From Bacillota bacterium (GTDB taxonomy: Bacteria; Bacillota; Clostridia; Lachnospirales; Lachnospiraceae), in contig JAQXUQ010000030.1 of assembly GCA_029224465.1 (NCBI GenBank), positions 1 to 64,000 of the forward strand: 64,000 nt of DNA, given 5' to 3'. Below the pieces are notes generated by a model, which made no database searches, was not told the DNA's origin, and worked only from the letters and a program-made list of their open reading frames with translations. Made by a program: the position numbers and the translations under genes. Position 1 is the stretch's first letter; every line of letters starts with the position of its first letter. Below are positions 23,537 through 32,979 of the stretch, one piece after another.

Positions 23537-25057
23537 ATGATTCTTCAAGGACTTGTAGCGGTTTTTCAACCGCTTACCATACTGCTGATTGCGGTTGGGA
23601 CATTCGTAGGTATAATATTTGGTGCCATTCCCGGGCTTACGGCCACCATGGCAATCGTAATGTTTCTGCCGGTTACATATTCGATGACTGCGTCGCAGGG
23701 AATTTCAACGCTGATGGCCCTTTATATCGGAGGAATTTCAGGAGGCTTGATTTCCGCTATTCTGCTGAATATACCGGGTACGCCGTCTTCCGTTGCAACT
23801 TGTTTTGACGGAAAGCCAATGGCGGACAAAGGCGAAGCAGGAAAAGCCCTGTCAACAGGAGTTGTCTTTTCCTTTATCGGAACAGCGATCGGCATTGCGC
23901 TGTTAATTATACTTGCTCCTGTACTTTGCGATGTAGCCTTGAAATTCCAAGCATATGAGTACTGCGCACTGGCTATATTTTCACTGTCAATGGTTATAGC
24001 GTTAACAGGCCACGATACTCCCAAAGGATTGGTGAGTGCGGTTTTAGGCGCGCTGCTTGCAACCGTAGGTCTTGCTCCGATTGATTCACGGCCAAGATTT
24101 ACTTTCGGATTATACCAGTTGAACAACGGATTTGCGCTGGTTGTTCTTTTGATCGGGCTATTTGCCATTTCTGAAGTTATGGCTTATGCGGAAAATGTTC
24201 GACAGGACCAGAACTTTACGGTAAAAGAAGACTTCAAGATGAAGGGACTCGGATTCACAGCAAAAGAATTCGTATCCAATATTCCAAATGCTATCCGTTC
24301 AGCGCTGATCGGTGTCGGAATCGGAATTCTGCCGGGCATTGGCGGCGGCGTTTCCTGCATGATCTCCTATACTGTATCCAAGAATCTTTCCAAACAGCGC
24401 GAGCTGTACGGTACTGGAATTATGGATGGTGTTGTTGCATCTGAGACGGCTAATAATGCTACCATTGGCGGAGCTATGATACCGCTGCTTTCGCTGGGTA
24501 TTCCGGGGGACGCGGCGACGGCAATGCTGCTTGGCGGTCTTCAGGTACACAATGTCTCTCCCGGGCCATTAATTTACCAGAACAATGGGCAAGTAGTATA
24601 TGCGATTTTCTTTGCCATGATGGTAGCGGCTGTTTTCATGCTTCTGTTCATGATGCTTGGTATGAAGATTTTTGTATCTGTTCTGAAAATACCGAAGAAC
24701 TTCCTTCTTCCGGTCGTTGTTGTTCTGTGCGGAATCGGCGCAATCGGAAATGCGAATATGGCTTTCGATACCTATGTGATGGTAGGCTTTGGGCTGATGG
24801 CTTATCTTATGAAAAAAGCAAAGATACCAAGTGTGCCGATGATTCTTGGATTTATATTGGGACCTATGTTCGAGGAAAATCTCCGGCGTTGCTCACAGCT
24901 TACGAGCTCGGATCCGTTCTATAATCATCCGATATTCATGGTGCTGATTGCGGTTACGGTAGTTGTATCTGTATTTTCTGTCCGTGCGAATCAGAAGGAA
25001 GCAAAGATTGCAGCAGGACAGGAGAAGAAAGCTCTTGAGAATGCTGAAAATCAATAA
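23537..25057 (+). CDS. Tripartite tricarboxylate transporter, large permease (TctA family)
   Basis: A 506-residue permease with about twelve membrane segments. Typical TctA motifs are visible: FGAIPGLTATMAI near residue 28, the repeat LGIGILPGIGGGVSCM near 262, and ANNATIGGAMIPLLSLGIPG near 302. GGGAGG lies eight bases before the ATG. It forms the transport channel with the TctB subunit and takes substrate from the lipoprotein encoded next. Carboxylates such as sugar acids, citrate or short organic acids are typical substrates. Confidence 0.93.
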   Translation: MILQGLVAVFQPLTILLIAVGTFVGIIFGAIPGLTATMAIVMFLPVTYSMTASQGISTLMALYIGGISGGLISAILLNIPGTPSSVATCFDGKPMADKGEAGKALSTGVVFSFIGTAIGIALLIILAPVLCDVALKFQAYEYCALAIFSLSMVIALTGHDTPKGLVSAVLGALLATVGLAPIDSRPRFTFGLYQLNNGFALVVLLIGLFAISEVMAYAENVRQDQNFTVKEDFKMKGLGFTAKEFVSNIPNAIRSALIGVGIGILPGIGGGVSCMISYTVSKNLSKQRELYGTGIMDGVVASETANNATIGGAMIPLLSLGIPGDAATAMLLGGLQVHNVSPGPLIYQNNGQVVYAIFFAMMVAAVFMLLFMMLGMKIFVSVLKIPKNFLLPVVVVLCGIGAIGNANMAFDTYVMVGFGLMAYLMKKAKIPSVPMILGFILGPMFEENLRRCSQLTSSDPFYNHPIFMVLIAVTVVVSVFSVRANQKEAKIAAGQEKKALENAENQ

Positions 25058-25094
25058 TGGGGATTCATAAATGTATTAAAAATGGAGGGTTAAG

Positions 25095-26165
25095 ATGAAA
25101 AAGAAGATGTTGGCAATGGCACTGGCTGGAACGATGGCAGCGCTGGCATTGACCGGCTGCGGATCCGGGAAAGGAAGCGCGGCTGCTTCAAGTGCTGCAG
25201 AAACAACAGCGGCAGCCACAACAGAGGCGGCGAATTCATCCACGGAGACGGAACAGACAGCATCCGCAGGAGACGCATCTGCATGGAAACCTACGAAAAC
25301 CATCAATATCTACTGCACGCATTCCGCAGGCGGGGATACAGATTATATGGCACGACTCCTCGCGAAAAATCTTGAGACGGAACTGGGAGTAACGGTTGTC
25401 GTTTCGAATGTGGCGGGTTCTAACGGGGCAACCTGCATGCAGCAGTATAAAGACGGGCCCAAAGACGGATATACTTTCATTGCCTCCAACACGGCTGCAC
25501 TGAACGGCAACGAGGTAACAGGCATGGTTGATTTTGGCTACGATGCGTTTGAGCCTGTTGCGGTCTATGGTATTCAGTCGGGAGAAAACCTCGTTGTTCC
25601 TGCCAATGCTCCTTATGATGATTTACAGAGTCTGTTGGATGCTACAAAGAAAAATCCGGGACAGATCAAACTGGGTATTTCCACAGGAGGCGGTGTATAT
25701 ATTGAGTCTGCGGTCCTGCAGAATCTTGGAGGAGCTCAATTCAATGTAATTGATGAGGGCGATGCTGCGACAAGATTGACTGCACTTCTTGGAGGTGCGA
25801 TCGATGTTACTTCTCTTCCGTATTCGACAGCAGCAGACTACATTAAAGATGGACAGCTGAAGAGTCTTTGCACGCTGCTTTCTAAGGCACCGACATTGCT
25901 CCCGGATCAGAAGACAGCGAGTGAAACGATTCCTGAACTTAAGATTGATACAGAATATGTACTGCTTGCTCCGAAGGGAACAGACGCGAATGCTGTCGCT
26001 GCAGTAAATGCCGCGATTGTTAATATCAGCAAGACGGACGAATGGAAGGAAGCGGTTAACAGTTACTGCTATCAGGATCCATATGTTCTCAATGTTGACG
26101 ATACAATTCAGAACCTGAAGGAACAGAGAGACCTGTTTATGAGCTTTAAAGACTTTCTGAAGTAA
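25095..26165 (+). CDS. Tripartite tricarboxylate transporter, solute-binding lipoprotein (TctC/Bug family)
   Basis: A 356-residue binding lipoprotein. The signal peptide ends in the lipobox LTGC (Cys about 22), followed by a Ser/Ala/Thr-rich tether to about residue 60. The body carries the Bug-type segment GGDTDYMARLLAKNLE and VSNVAGSNGATCMQQY, where the carboxylate-binding loops lie. AATGGAGGG precedes the ATG. A rho-independent terminator follows directly, so it ends the TTT transcript. Confidence 0.92.
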   Translation: MKKKMLAMALAGTMAALALTGCGSGKGSAAASSAAETTAAATTEAANSSTETEQTASAGDASAWKPTKTINIYCTHSAGGDTDYMARLLAKNLETELGVTVVVSNVAGSNGATCMQQYKDGPKDGYTFIASNTAALNGNEVTGMVDFGYDAFEPVAVYGIQSGENLVVPANAPYDDLQSLLDATKKNPGQIKLGISTGGGVYIESAVLQNLGGAQFNVIDEGDAATRLTALLGGAIDVTSLPYSTAADYIKDGQLKSLCTLLSKAPTLLPDQKTASETIPELKIDTEYVLLAPKGTDANAVAAVNAAIVNISKTDEWKEAVNSYCYQDPYVLNVDDTIQNLKEQRDLFMSFKDFLK

Positions 26166-26170
26166 TTTGT

Positions 26171-26208
26171 AAAAAACGGCCGGTGCAGCGATGCATCGGT
26201 CGTTTTTG
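26171..26208 (+). terminator. Rho-independent terminator after the TTT transporter
   Basis: AAAAACGGCCGGTGCA pairs with TGCATCGGTCGTTTTT around a GCGA loop, ending in a T run. It lies 5 bases after the TctC stop codon. Confidence 0.88.
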
Positions 26209-26258
26209 ATTTCTAAAGATTAACCATGTGCAAAAGACGTACAGAACCGAGGCAGGTA

Positions 26259-27578
26259 ATGGAAAATCCAAACCATCAATTTGAAAATTATTCCGTCATA
26301 GAGCAGATCCTTGAAAATACACCGATTCCCAGAATGTTCCCGGTACATCAGCATTTTAATGATACCCATATTGAGAATCTTGAAAACGAAGTCATGCAGC
26401 AGCTGGAGACAAAGGGCGTAAGCGGCATGCTTCATCCGGGAATGAAAATCTGCATAACGGCATCCAGCAGAGGCATCGACAGGCAGAAAGTGATTTTACG
26501 TACCATTGCCCGCTTCCTGAAAAAGTACGGGTGCAGTCCGTTTATCATTCCGGCCTGCGGCAGCCATGGCGGAGCCTCGGCGGAAGGACAGAAAAAGGTT
26601 CTTGAAGGATATGGAATTACCGAATCATACTGCGAATGCCCGATTATATCTGATATGGAGACAGTAAGACTCGGTTATGTTGAGGAGAACGGCGAGAAGC
26701 TTGAAGTACGAATCGACAGGCACGCGGCAGCAGCTGACGGAATTGTGGTTTTCGGAAGAATCAAGCCGCACAGTGCTTTTCGAGGACCATATGAATCCGG
26801 TCTGATGAAGATGATGTGCATCGGCATGGGAAAACAGTCCGGCGCGGACAGTCTGCACCGTGACGGATTCGGGACGTTCAAAACCAGAATTCCGCTTTTC
26901 GGGAACTTTGTCAGAACGCATGCACCGGTGTTATTCGGAGTCGCAACAATAGAAAATGCTTACGATCAGGCGCAGAAGATCAGCGTTTTGGAAAATGAAG
27001 AGATTCCGGAAAAGGAACCGGATTATCTTAAGTATGCTTTTACCCAGATGCCGCACATTCTGGTTGATAAGACGGATGTTCTGGTTGTGCGTGAAATCGG
27101 TAAAAACTTTTCCGGAAGCGGGATGGATCCGAATGTGACAGGAACGTGGAGTACACCATATGGAGGGGGAGGCCTGCAGCATCAACGCTGCTGCGTGCTA
27201 GATCTTACAGAGGAATCCCACGGAAATGGTCTTGGAATCGGTCAGGCAGATACAACTACCCTGCGCTTCTATAATAAGTTTAACTTTCTGGAGACTTATC
27301 CAAACGCACTTACATCAACCGTCTTTCTGCCGATCAAGCTTGCAATGGTGCTGCGGGACGATAAGATGGCAATTCAGGGGGCGGTTAAAACGTGTAATTT
27401 CGTAACACCGCCGGATCTGGACATGGTTCTGATCCGAAACTCTCTTACAATGGATAAGTTGTACCTGTCGGAATCTTACTGGGAACGGGCGAAGCAGACG
27501 GAAGGAATGGAAATACTGGATGAACCGAAAGAACTTCCGTTTGACGATAAGGGAAATCTCCTTCTCTGGAATGATTGA
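26259..27578 (+). CDS. LarA/DUF2088-like protein, divergent second copy
   Basis: A 439-residue protein with the lactate-racemase N-terminal-like fold in a branch distinct from the one at 13088. The diagnostic stretch is IIPACGSHGGASAEGQ near residue 95, then PIISDMETVRLG, and GRIKPHSAFRGPYESGLMKM near 175, a conserved region in this branch. It lacks the GGYSGGYKH motif of the first copy. The ATG at 26259 follows GAGG by six bases. It follows a terminator, so it is transcribed by read-through or its own promoter, which I could not identify. The substrate is probably a 2-hydroxy or sugar acid. Confidence 0.75.
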   Translation: MENPNHQFENYSVIEQILENTPIPRMFPVHQHFNDTHIENLENEVMQQLETKGVSGMLHPGMKICITASSRGIDRQKVILRTIARFLKKYGCSPFIIPACGSHGGASAEGQKKVLEGYGITESYCECPIISDMETVRLGYVEENGEKLEVRIDRHAAAADGIVVFGRIKPHSAFRGPYESGLMKMMCIGMGKQSGADSLHRDGFGTFKTRIPLFGNFVRTHAPVLFGVATIENAYDQAQKISVLENEEIPEKEPDYLKYAFTQMPHILVDKTDVLVVREIGKNFSGSGMDPNVTGTWSTPYGGGGLQHQRCCVLDLTEESHGNGLGIGQADTTTLRFYNKFNFLETYPNALTSTVFLPIKLAMVLRDDKMAIQGAVKTCNFVTPPDLDMVLIRNSLTMDKLYLSESYWERAKQTEGMEILDEPKELPFDDKGNLLLWND

Positions 27579-27701
27579 TATTTATTGTCATCTGCTTAGC
27601 GGAAAGCGCGGAAAAAATATGTCGAAAAGAATTGAACGAATTATTTACATCAGCAGGCCGTAACCGGCATGCTCTTTTATCGAAAGCAAAAATCGGCAGG
27701 T

Positions 27702-27733
27702 CTGACACGAGCCTGATCATTGTGCTATGATCA
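27702..27733 (+). promoter_or_regulatory. Promoter and palindromic operator of the ROK-type regulator
   Basis: CTGACA (27702-27707) and TATGAT (27726-27731) are 18 bases apart. A 20-bp near-palindrome, TGATCATTGTGCTATGATCA (27714-27733), covers the -10 box, which suggests autoregulation. Confidence 0.6.
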
Positions 27734-27775
27734 ATTATATGAAGGAAAAGGCACAAACCGGGGGCAGGTGACAGA

Positions 27776-28957
27776 ATGATTACGCAGCAGACAATCAAAA
27801 GAGATAACATGAAATCCATCTACCATCTCATTGAAGAGAGGGGAGGTATTTCCCGGGCGCAGATCGCGCGTACAATGAAGCTGAGCAAAACAACAGTTTC
27901 CAGCCTTGCCGACGAACTGATTTCTCTCGGATATATTGAGGACACGGGAACGCAGGAACTGCAGACGGTCGGCAGAAATCCGAACATTCTGAAACTGAAA
28001 CCGTCTTCGCACTATGCCGTGTGCTTTAATTGGGAGCCGGAGGCGGTCAGCGTATATCTGGTAGATATTACAGGTTCGATCGTTTCTTCTGTCACAAAAC
28101 AGAACATATCTAAAACGAACTGTTACATAGCGCTGTCACAAGACGGACTGGCGGAGCTGCTCTCTGATTTCAGATGCCCGGAGAAGATACTGTTTTACTG
28201 CTTTATTATTCCGGGCATGCTCTGCAGCGGCAAGGAATCATTATATACAACCCGTTTGTATATTGATGTTCCGGAACAAACGAAAATTATACCAAGGCTG
28301 AGAAAGATTTTTAAAGATCGTGCCATCATCTTATTGAATGATACCGCGTGTTATGCATATGCGGAACGTAAAATCGCGGGTATCAGGTCGAACTTCGCTT
28401 ATATCAATATGGCAAGCGGCATAGGGGCCGCGATTACAATAGACGGGCATATCCTGGGCGGTGCGACCGGCACGGCAACGCAGCTGGGACAGACGAAATT
28501 GTCTTATAAAGACGCAAGGGACGTGCTGGAAGATGAAATCGGTGAATCTTCCCTGACAAAAACATTGCAGCAGCTCCATATGCGATCTTCTTTAGAGAAG
28601 GTTTCAAAAGTTACTTACCGGGAAATCGGAGAGGCAGTTATGGCATCGGACCCGGGAGCTCTGACGCTGTCAAATTTAATTGCGGAGGATCTGGCGAATG
28701 CCATTTTGAACATTATTACGATCGTCGGCGTTAAGCTCGTTATTCTCGGTGGGAAAAGCCGCTGCCTGGGAGACTTGTTTTTACAGCAGGTGCAGAGTTA
28801 CCTGCGCAAATACGGCTTTCCTGAAATGGTAAAGGATACGGTCATTCAATACGCGGTTCTTGATGAGAATGCGAATATTCCCGGGGCAGTTCAATATTGC
28901 ATTGATAAATATCTTGATCTGGCTGATCCGTATAAACTTGATCATTATATCGGCTGA
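27776..28957 (+). CDS. ROK-family transcriptional regulator
   Basis: A 393-residue repressor. Residues about 15-65 form a MarR-like winged helix (GISRAQIARTMKLSKTTVSSLADELISLGYI). The rest is a ROK (NagC/XylR-type) sugar-sensing domain with ASGIGAAITIDGHILGGATG near 215. The zinc-binding Cys cluster of ROK proteins and the catalytic Asp context of sugar kinases are not evident, so it is a regulator, not a kinase. It precedes the ribose-type ABC operon and probably controls it. AGGTGA lies upstream of the ATG. Confidence 0.88.
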   Translation: MITQQTIKRDNMKSIYHLIEERGGISRAQIARTMKLSKTTVSSLADELISLGYIEDTGTQELQTVGRNPNILKLKPSSHYAVCFNWEPEAVSVYLVDITGSIVSSVTKQNISKTNCYIALSQDGLAELLSDFRCPEKILFYCFIIPGMLCSGKESLYTTRLYIDVPEQTKIIPRLRKIFKDRAIILLNDTACYAYAERKIAGIRSNFAYINMASGIGAAITIDGHILGGATGTATQLGQTKLSYKDARDVLEDEIGESSLTKTLQQLHMRSSLEKVSKVTYREIGEAVMASDPGALTLSNLIAEDLANAILNIITIVGVKLVILGGKSRCLGDLFLQQVQSYLRKYGFPEMVKDTVIQYAVLDENANIPGAVQYCIDKYLDLADPYKLDHYIG

Positions 28958-29097
28958 ATATTCGTAAAGACAACACATTAATGGAAATGTTGTACAATTA
29001 AACCTTCCGACTATATCGAATAGAGAACAAATCAACATTAAATCTTTCTACAAAACATAATAGTAAGTCATAAATTACTATAATATCGCGATAAATA

Positions 29098-29126
29098 TTG
29101 ATTATATGGGCAAAATGCACTATAAT
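29098..29126 (+). promoter_or_regulatory. Promoter of the ribose-type ABC operon
   Basis: TTGATT (29098-29103) and a perfect TATAAT (29121-29126) are separated by 17 bases, 62 bases upstream of the binding-protein ATG. Confidence 0.65.
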
Positions 29127-29187
29127 TAGTTCAGTCGCCGAATTAATAGATAAAAGGCGTTGGGGTAATGTATGGAAGGAGGGTAAA

Positions 29188-30291
29188 ATGAAAAAGTTTT
29201 TAGCACTTTTGCTTGCCGGCGCTATGGCTTGCTCTCTTGCAGCCTGCGGCAGCAGCCAGTCTTCATCCGGAGGAACGTCTGCAGCAGAAGCAAAGACGGC
29301 TTCTACAGAGGCAGCAAGTAAGGCCGCTACGGAAACAGCGGAGGCGGCAACGGAAACTACAGAGGAAAAGTCTTCCAATTCGTCCGCGCTGGCCGACTTT
29401 GACATATCCAAGGTAGATACGTCGAAAATCAAGGTAGGTATCGCGGCGCCTGACGTAACGCACGGCTGGGTAGCCGGAGTTGCGTATTATGCGGAGAAAT
29501 ACTGCAAAGATAATAACCTGACCTATAAGATTACTACTTCGTCCGATGCAGCCGAGATGACTACAGCGCTGCAGGATCTCCAGGCATGGGGAGCAACAGT
29601 CATTGTTTCCTGGCCGCAGTGGTCCGGAATGGAAGACGCGATTCAGGAAGTGATCGATGCCGGAATTCCGGTCGTTAACTTTGATGTTGATGTCAAATGT
29701 GAAGGCATCTATAAAGTAACCGGTGATAACTATGACATGGGTTATCAGTGCGGCAAGTATATTGCTGATAAGGTCGGAGACGGCGCGAATATTGTAGTTA
29801 TGGATGTTCCTTCTTCCGGTTCTGTTTGTGAACTGAGGAAGCAGGGCTTCTATGATTATCTCAAGGAGATTAATTACGATCAGTCCAACATTTTCGAGGT
29901 CCAGGAAGATGCGTTTACCAGAGACGACGGACTTGCGGATATGGCGGATATTCTGGAATCGCATGACAAGATCGATGCCGTTTATTCGATGGATGATGAG
30001 ACTTCCATCGGCTGCATTCAGGCGATTACGGAAGCAGGCCGAACGGACATCAAGGCTATCACCGGCGGTGGCGGAATGCAGGAGTATTTCAAGATGATCG
30101 CGGATGACAAATATACGGATCTTGGACTGGCAACTGCTCTTTACAGCCCTTCGATGGTAGAAGACGCTATTAAGACTGCAATTATTCTGCAGACGGGCGG
30201 CACGGCGGATTCTGTTGTTGTAATTCCGACCACGATTGTAAATAAGGACAATGTGAAGGATTATATTGATCCGAATAACACCGTATATTGA
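29188..30291 (+). CDS. Sugar ABC transporter, substrate-binding lipoprotein (RbsB/LsrB type)
   Basis: A 367-residue family Peripla_BP_4 protein. The signal peptide runs to the lipobox SLAAC (Cys about 20) and is followed by a long Ala/Thr/Glu-rich tether up to residue 70. The body starts IKVGIAAPDVTHGWVAG and has the D-rich hinge segments expected for pentose, hexose or polyol binding. GGAAGGAGGG precedes the ATG at 29188; in-frame upstream starts add an implausible N-terminus. A 12-bp hairpin follows the gene, and the ATPase and permease genes come next. Confidence 0.92.
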   Translation: MKKFLALLLAGAMACSLAACGSSQSSSGGTSAAEAKTASTEAASKAATETAEAATETTEEKSSNSSALADFDISKVDTSKIKVGIAAPDVTHGWVAGVAYYAEKYCKDNNLTYKITTSSDAAEMTTALQDLQAWGATVIVSWPQWSGMEDAIQEVIDAGIPVVNFDVDVKCEGIYKVTGDNYDMGYQCGKYIADKVGDGANIVVMDVPSSGSVCELRKQGFYDYLKEINYDQSNIFEVQEDAFTRDDGLADMADILESHDKIDAVYSMDDETSIGCIQAITEAGRTDIKAITGGGGMQEYFKMIADDKYTDLGLATALYSPSMVEDAIKTAIILQTGGTADSVVVIPTTIVNKDNVKDYIDPNNTVY

Positions 30292-30340
30292 TAAACAAAG
30301 GCTGTCTGACTCATAGTATTTGATCTGACGAGCTGGATCA

Positions 30341-30371
30341 GGGGCTATGGCTTTTCAGCCATAGCCCCTTT
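30341..30371 (+). terminator. Hairpin after the binding-protein gene (partial terminator)
   Basis: GGGGCTATGGCT and AGCCATAGCCCC form a perfect 12-bp stem around TTTC, followed by TTTGTG. The short T tract suggests leaky termination, giving more binding protein than ATPase and permease. Confidence 0.75.
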
Positions 30372-30418
30372 GTGCCGCGGTGCGGTTGTCGGATCAAAAT
30401 GTTCGGAGAATGCCCCGT

Positions 30419-31936
30419 ATGAAGATAGAAATGAAAGAAATCTGCAAATCCTTCGGTGCAAATGAAGTTTTGCAGAATGTGAATTTTACAATTAATACCG
30501 GTGAAATCAGTGCTCTGCTCGGTGAAAACGGCGCAGGGAAGTCTACGCTCATGAACATTCTTGGAGGCGTGCTGCAGCCGGACCACGGTGAGATCATCAT
30601 CGACGGCAGAACTGTGAGTTTCGCGGCGCCGATCGACTCGCTGCATTCCGGCATCGGTTTCATTCATCAGGAACTGAATCTGATCAACGATCTTACAGTT
30701 TACGAAAATCTGTTTATTACAGATTTTCTGAGAAAAGGTGTCTTTCTGGACACGGATACAATGCGCCGGAAGTCAGAAGAGCTGTTTCAAGAGATGGATA
30801 TTGATCTGGATCCCTGCGAAATGGTCCGTAATCTTGACGCGTCTTATAAACAGATTGTCGAAATCTGCAAGGCGTTAATGCAGCAGGCTTCCATCATTAT
30901 CATGGATGAACCGACAACGTCGCTGACTGTCCCTGAAATTGAGCGCGTTTTTAAGATGATGCGTGTTCTTCGCGATAAGAATGTCGGAATTGTTTTCATT
31001 TCCCATAAGCTCGAGGAAGTATTGGAAATCTGTGACAGTTACGTGGTACTGCGGGACGGGAAAGTTGCAGCGAAAGGTGATGTGAAGGAAACGAGCATTC
31101 CCGAGCTGACCTCTTTCATGGTTGGTCATGAGGTAAAACAAGAAAAATCCGTCGGGAGCTGCCATACTACGGGAGACTCACCTGCGCTTGAAATCCGTAA
31201 TTTGTCTGACGGGATGCATTTTCATGATATTTCACTGAAGGTAAGTCCGGGTGAAGTCCTTGGGGTAACGGGGCTGCTTGGAGACGGCAGGACAGAACTT
31301 TTCCAAACTATATTTGGTGCGATGGGCGGAAATTATACCGGAACTGTCCGACTGTGCGGGGAGACCTGTCACTTCACATCTACAGAGAAAGCGCTGGAAC
31401 ACGGGCTGGCATATCTGCCGCGCAACCGGAAGGAGAATGCCATCATCAAGGATATGAATATTCTGGATAATGGATCGATTGTATATTTGCCGCATATCCG
31501 GAACAGATGGATGATCGACATTCCCCGTCAGGAGCAGATGTTCAATAAGCAGGTTAAGGAGTTATCCATTAAGCTGGAAGATATCTATGATCCGATTTCC
31601 AGCCTTTCCGGAGGCAATCAGCAGAAGGTTGTTCTTGCCAAATGGCTGATGTCGGAACCGAAAGTGCTGATTCTCGATAATCCTACGCAGGGAGTAGATG
31701 TCGGCGCAAAGGAAGAAATCTATGAGATCATTGAAGGACTCGCGAGGAAAGGAACAGCCGTAATCGTTCTCTCCTCAGAGGCGAAGGAAATCATACGTTT
31801 ATGCAGCAGAAGTGTTGTGCTGTTCCACGGACGGGAAGCCGGTGAGCTGACAGGAAACACTCTGACAGAACACAATATTATGATTCTGGCAACAGGCGGC
31901 TCGTTGCAGAAATGTGAGGAATCCCATGGGAAATAA
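30419..31936 (+). CDS. Sugar ABC transporter, duplicated ATP-binding protein (RbsA/MglA type)
   Basis: A 505-residue protein with two ABC domains. The first has Walker A GENGAGKST (about 37-45) and Walker B IIIMDEPTTSL, but its signature region reads LDASYKQIVEI. The second has a degenerate Walker A (GLLGDGRTEL), a good signature LSGGNQQKVVLAKWL and Walker B VLILDNPTQGVDVG, the usual asymmetric pattern of this family. The ATG at 30419 lies eight bases after GGAGAA. Its last 11 bases overlap the permease gene. Confidence 0.93.
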   Translation: MKIEMKEICKSFGANEVLQNVNFTINTGEISALLGENGAGKSTLMNILGGVLQPDHGEIIIDGRTVSFAAPIDSLHSGIGFIHQELNLINDLTVYENLFITDFLRKGVFLDTDTMRRKSEELFQEMDIDLDPCEMVRNLDASYKQIVEICKALMQQASIIIMDEPTTSLTVPEIERVFKMMRVLRDKNVGIVFISHKLEEVLEICDSYVVLRDGKVAAKGDVKETSIPELTSFMVGHEVKQEKSVGSCHTTGDSPALEIRNLSDGMHFHDISLKVSPGEVLGVTGLLGDGRTELFQTIFGAMGGNYTGTVRLCGETCHFTSTEKALEHGLAYLPRNRKENAIIKDMNILDNGSIVYLPHIRNRWMIDIPRQEQMFNKQVKELSIKLEDIYDPISSLSGGNQQKVVLAKWLMSEPKVLILDNPTQGVDVGAKEEIYEIIEGLARKGTAVIVLSSEAKEIIRLCSRSVVLFHGREAGELTGNTLTEHNIMILATGGSLQKCEESHGK

Positions 31937-32960
31937 GAAAAAGCAAATGTCATTTACGGAATGGTTTCGGGACAAATGGTCTCATAACGCGATGTTTTCG
32001 ACGATCTTTGCGCTCGTTGTCATGACGATTGTCCAGTCCGTCGCGCTCGGAATGAATGCCGGATCTTTTCTGGGGACATTTCCAAAGCTTGGCATCGCCT
32101 GGATGAACATTCTGCGTAACAATACCTATGCGGGTGTGATTGCGCTGGGAATGTGTTTCATTATTATTTCGGGCGGGATAGATCTTTCCGTCGGATCCAT
32201 GCTCTGCGCGTTGGGCGCCTGCCTGATGTACCTTCTGGATGAGCAGAATGGTCTGCTTGCAGCCATGGGAATAACCGGTGTTCCCGCTTATATTATCGCT
32301 ATTGTCATCGTGCTGATTCTCGGTTGTATTCTTGGCGCATTGAATGGAGTTCTGATTGCTTATGGCAGAATTCCTCCCTTTATCGCAACGCTTGGAACGA
32401 TGAAAATTTTCCGCTCGGTCACGCAGCAGCTGACAAAACAATTCAATCCTACAGTGCCCAAGGGGTTCAAGGCGATTGCTTCAGCTAAAATCGGCGGCCA
32501 GATCTTTCTTCCGATTGTTTACTGGCTGGTGATCGTTATCATCATGCACATCATATTTAAGAAGACACTGTTCGGACGGCAGACGATTGCAATCGGATCC
32601 AATGAGCGGGCAGCGAAACTTTCCGGAATCAGCGTGAAAAAGGTAAAGTGCCGGATTTATTCTCTTTGCGGCTTAATGGTTGCAGTGGGAGCAATTATCT
32701 ATATTGCAAGAATCGGCTCCATGGATTTCGCGAATGCCGGCTCCGGTTATGAAATGGATGCCATTGCTGCAGTTATCGTAGGCGGCACATCGATGTCGGG
32801 TGGACGCGGCAGTCTGATTGGCGCATTTCTTGGAATGATGATCATGGGCGTAATGAACAACTTCCTGAATACAATCGGAGTTCCGACGTTCCTGTGCGAT
32901 GCGGTGAAGGGACTGATTATTATTCTGGCAGTCATGCTGCAGAAGAAAGAAAGCGATTAA
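31926..32960 (+). CDS. Sugar ABC transporter, permease (RbsC type)
   Basis: A 344-residue BPD_transp_2 permease with eight to ten membrane segments and the family motif SGGIDLSVGSM near residue 80, plus GGTSMSGGRGSLIGAFLG near 285. TGAGG precedes the ATG, which lies inside the end of the ATPase gene. It completes a three-gene importer for a monosaccharide or polyol. The nearby Gfo/Idh/MocA and TIM-barrel genes suggest an inositol-like or modified-sugar substrate. Confidence 0.93.
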   Translation: MGNKKKQMSFTEWFRDKWSHNAMFSTIFALVVMTIVQSVALGMNAGSFLGTFPKLGIAWMNILRNNTYAGVIALGMCFIIISGGIDLSVGSMLCALGACLMYLLDEQNGLLAAMGITGVPAYIIAIVIVLILGCILGALNGVLIAYGRIPPFIATLGTMKIFRSVTQQLTKQFNPTVPKGFKAIASAKIGGQIFLPIVYWLVIVIIMHIIFKKTLFGRQTIAIGSNERAAKLSGISVKKVKCRIYSLCGLMVAVGAIIYIARIGSMDFANAGSGYEMDAIAAVIVGGTSMSGGRGSLIGAFLGMMIMGVMNNFLNTIGVPTFLCDAVKGLIIILAVMLQKKESD

Positions 32961-32979
32961 TTCCGTGGAGGTACACAGA

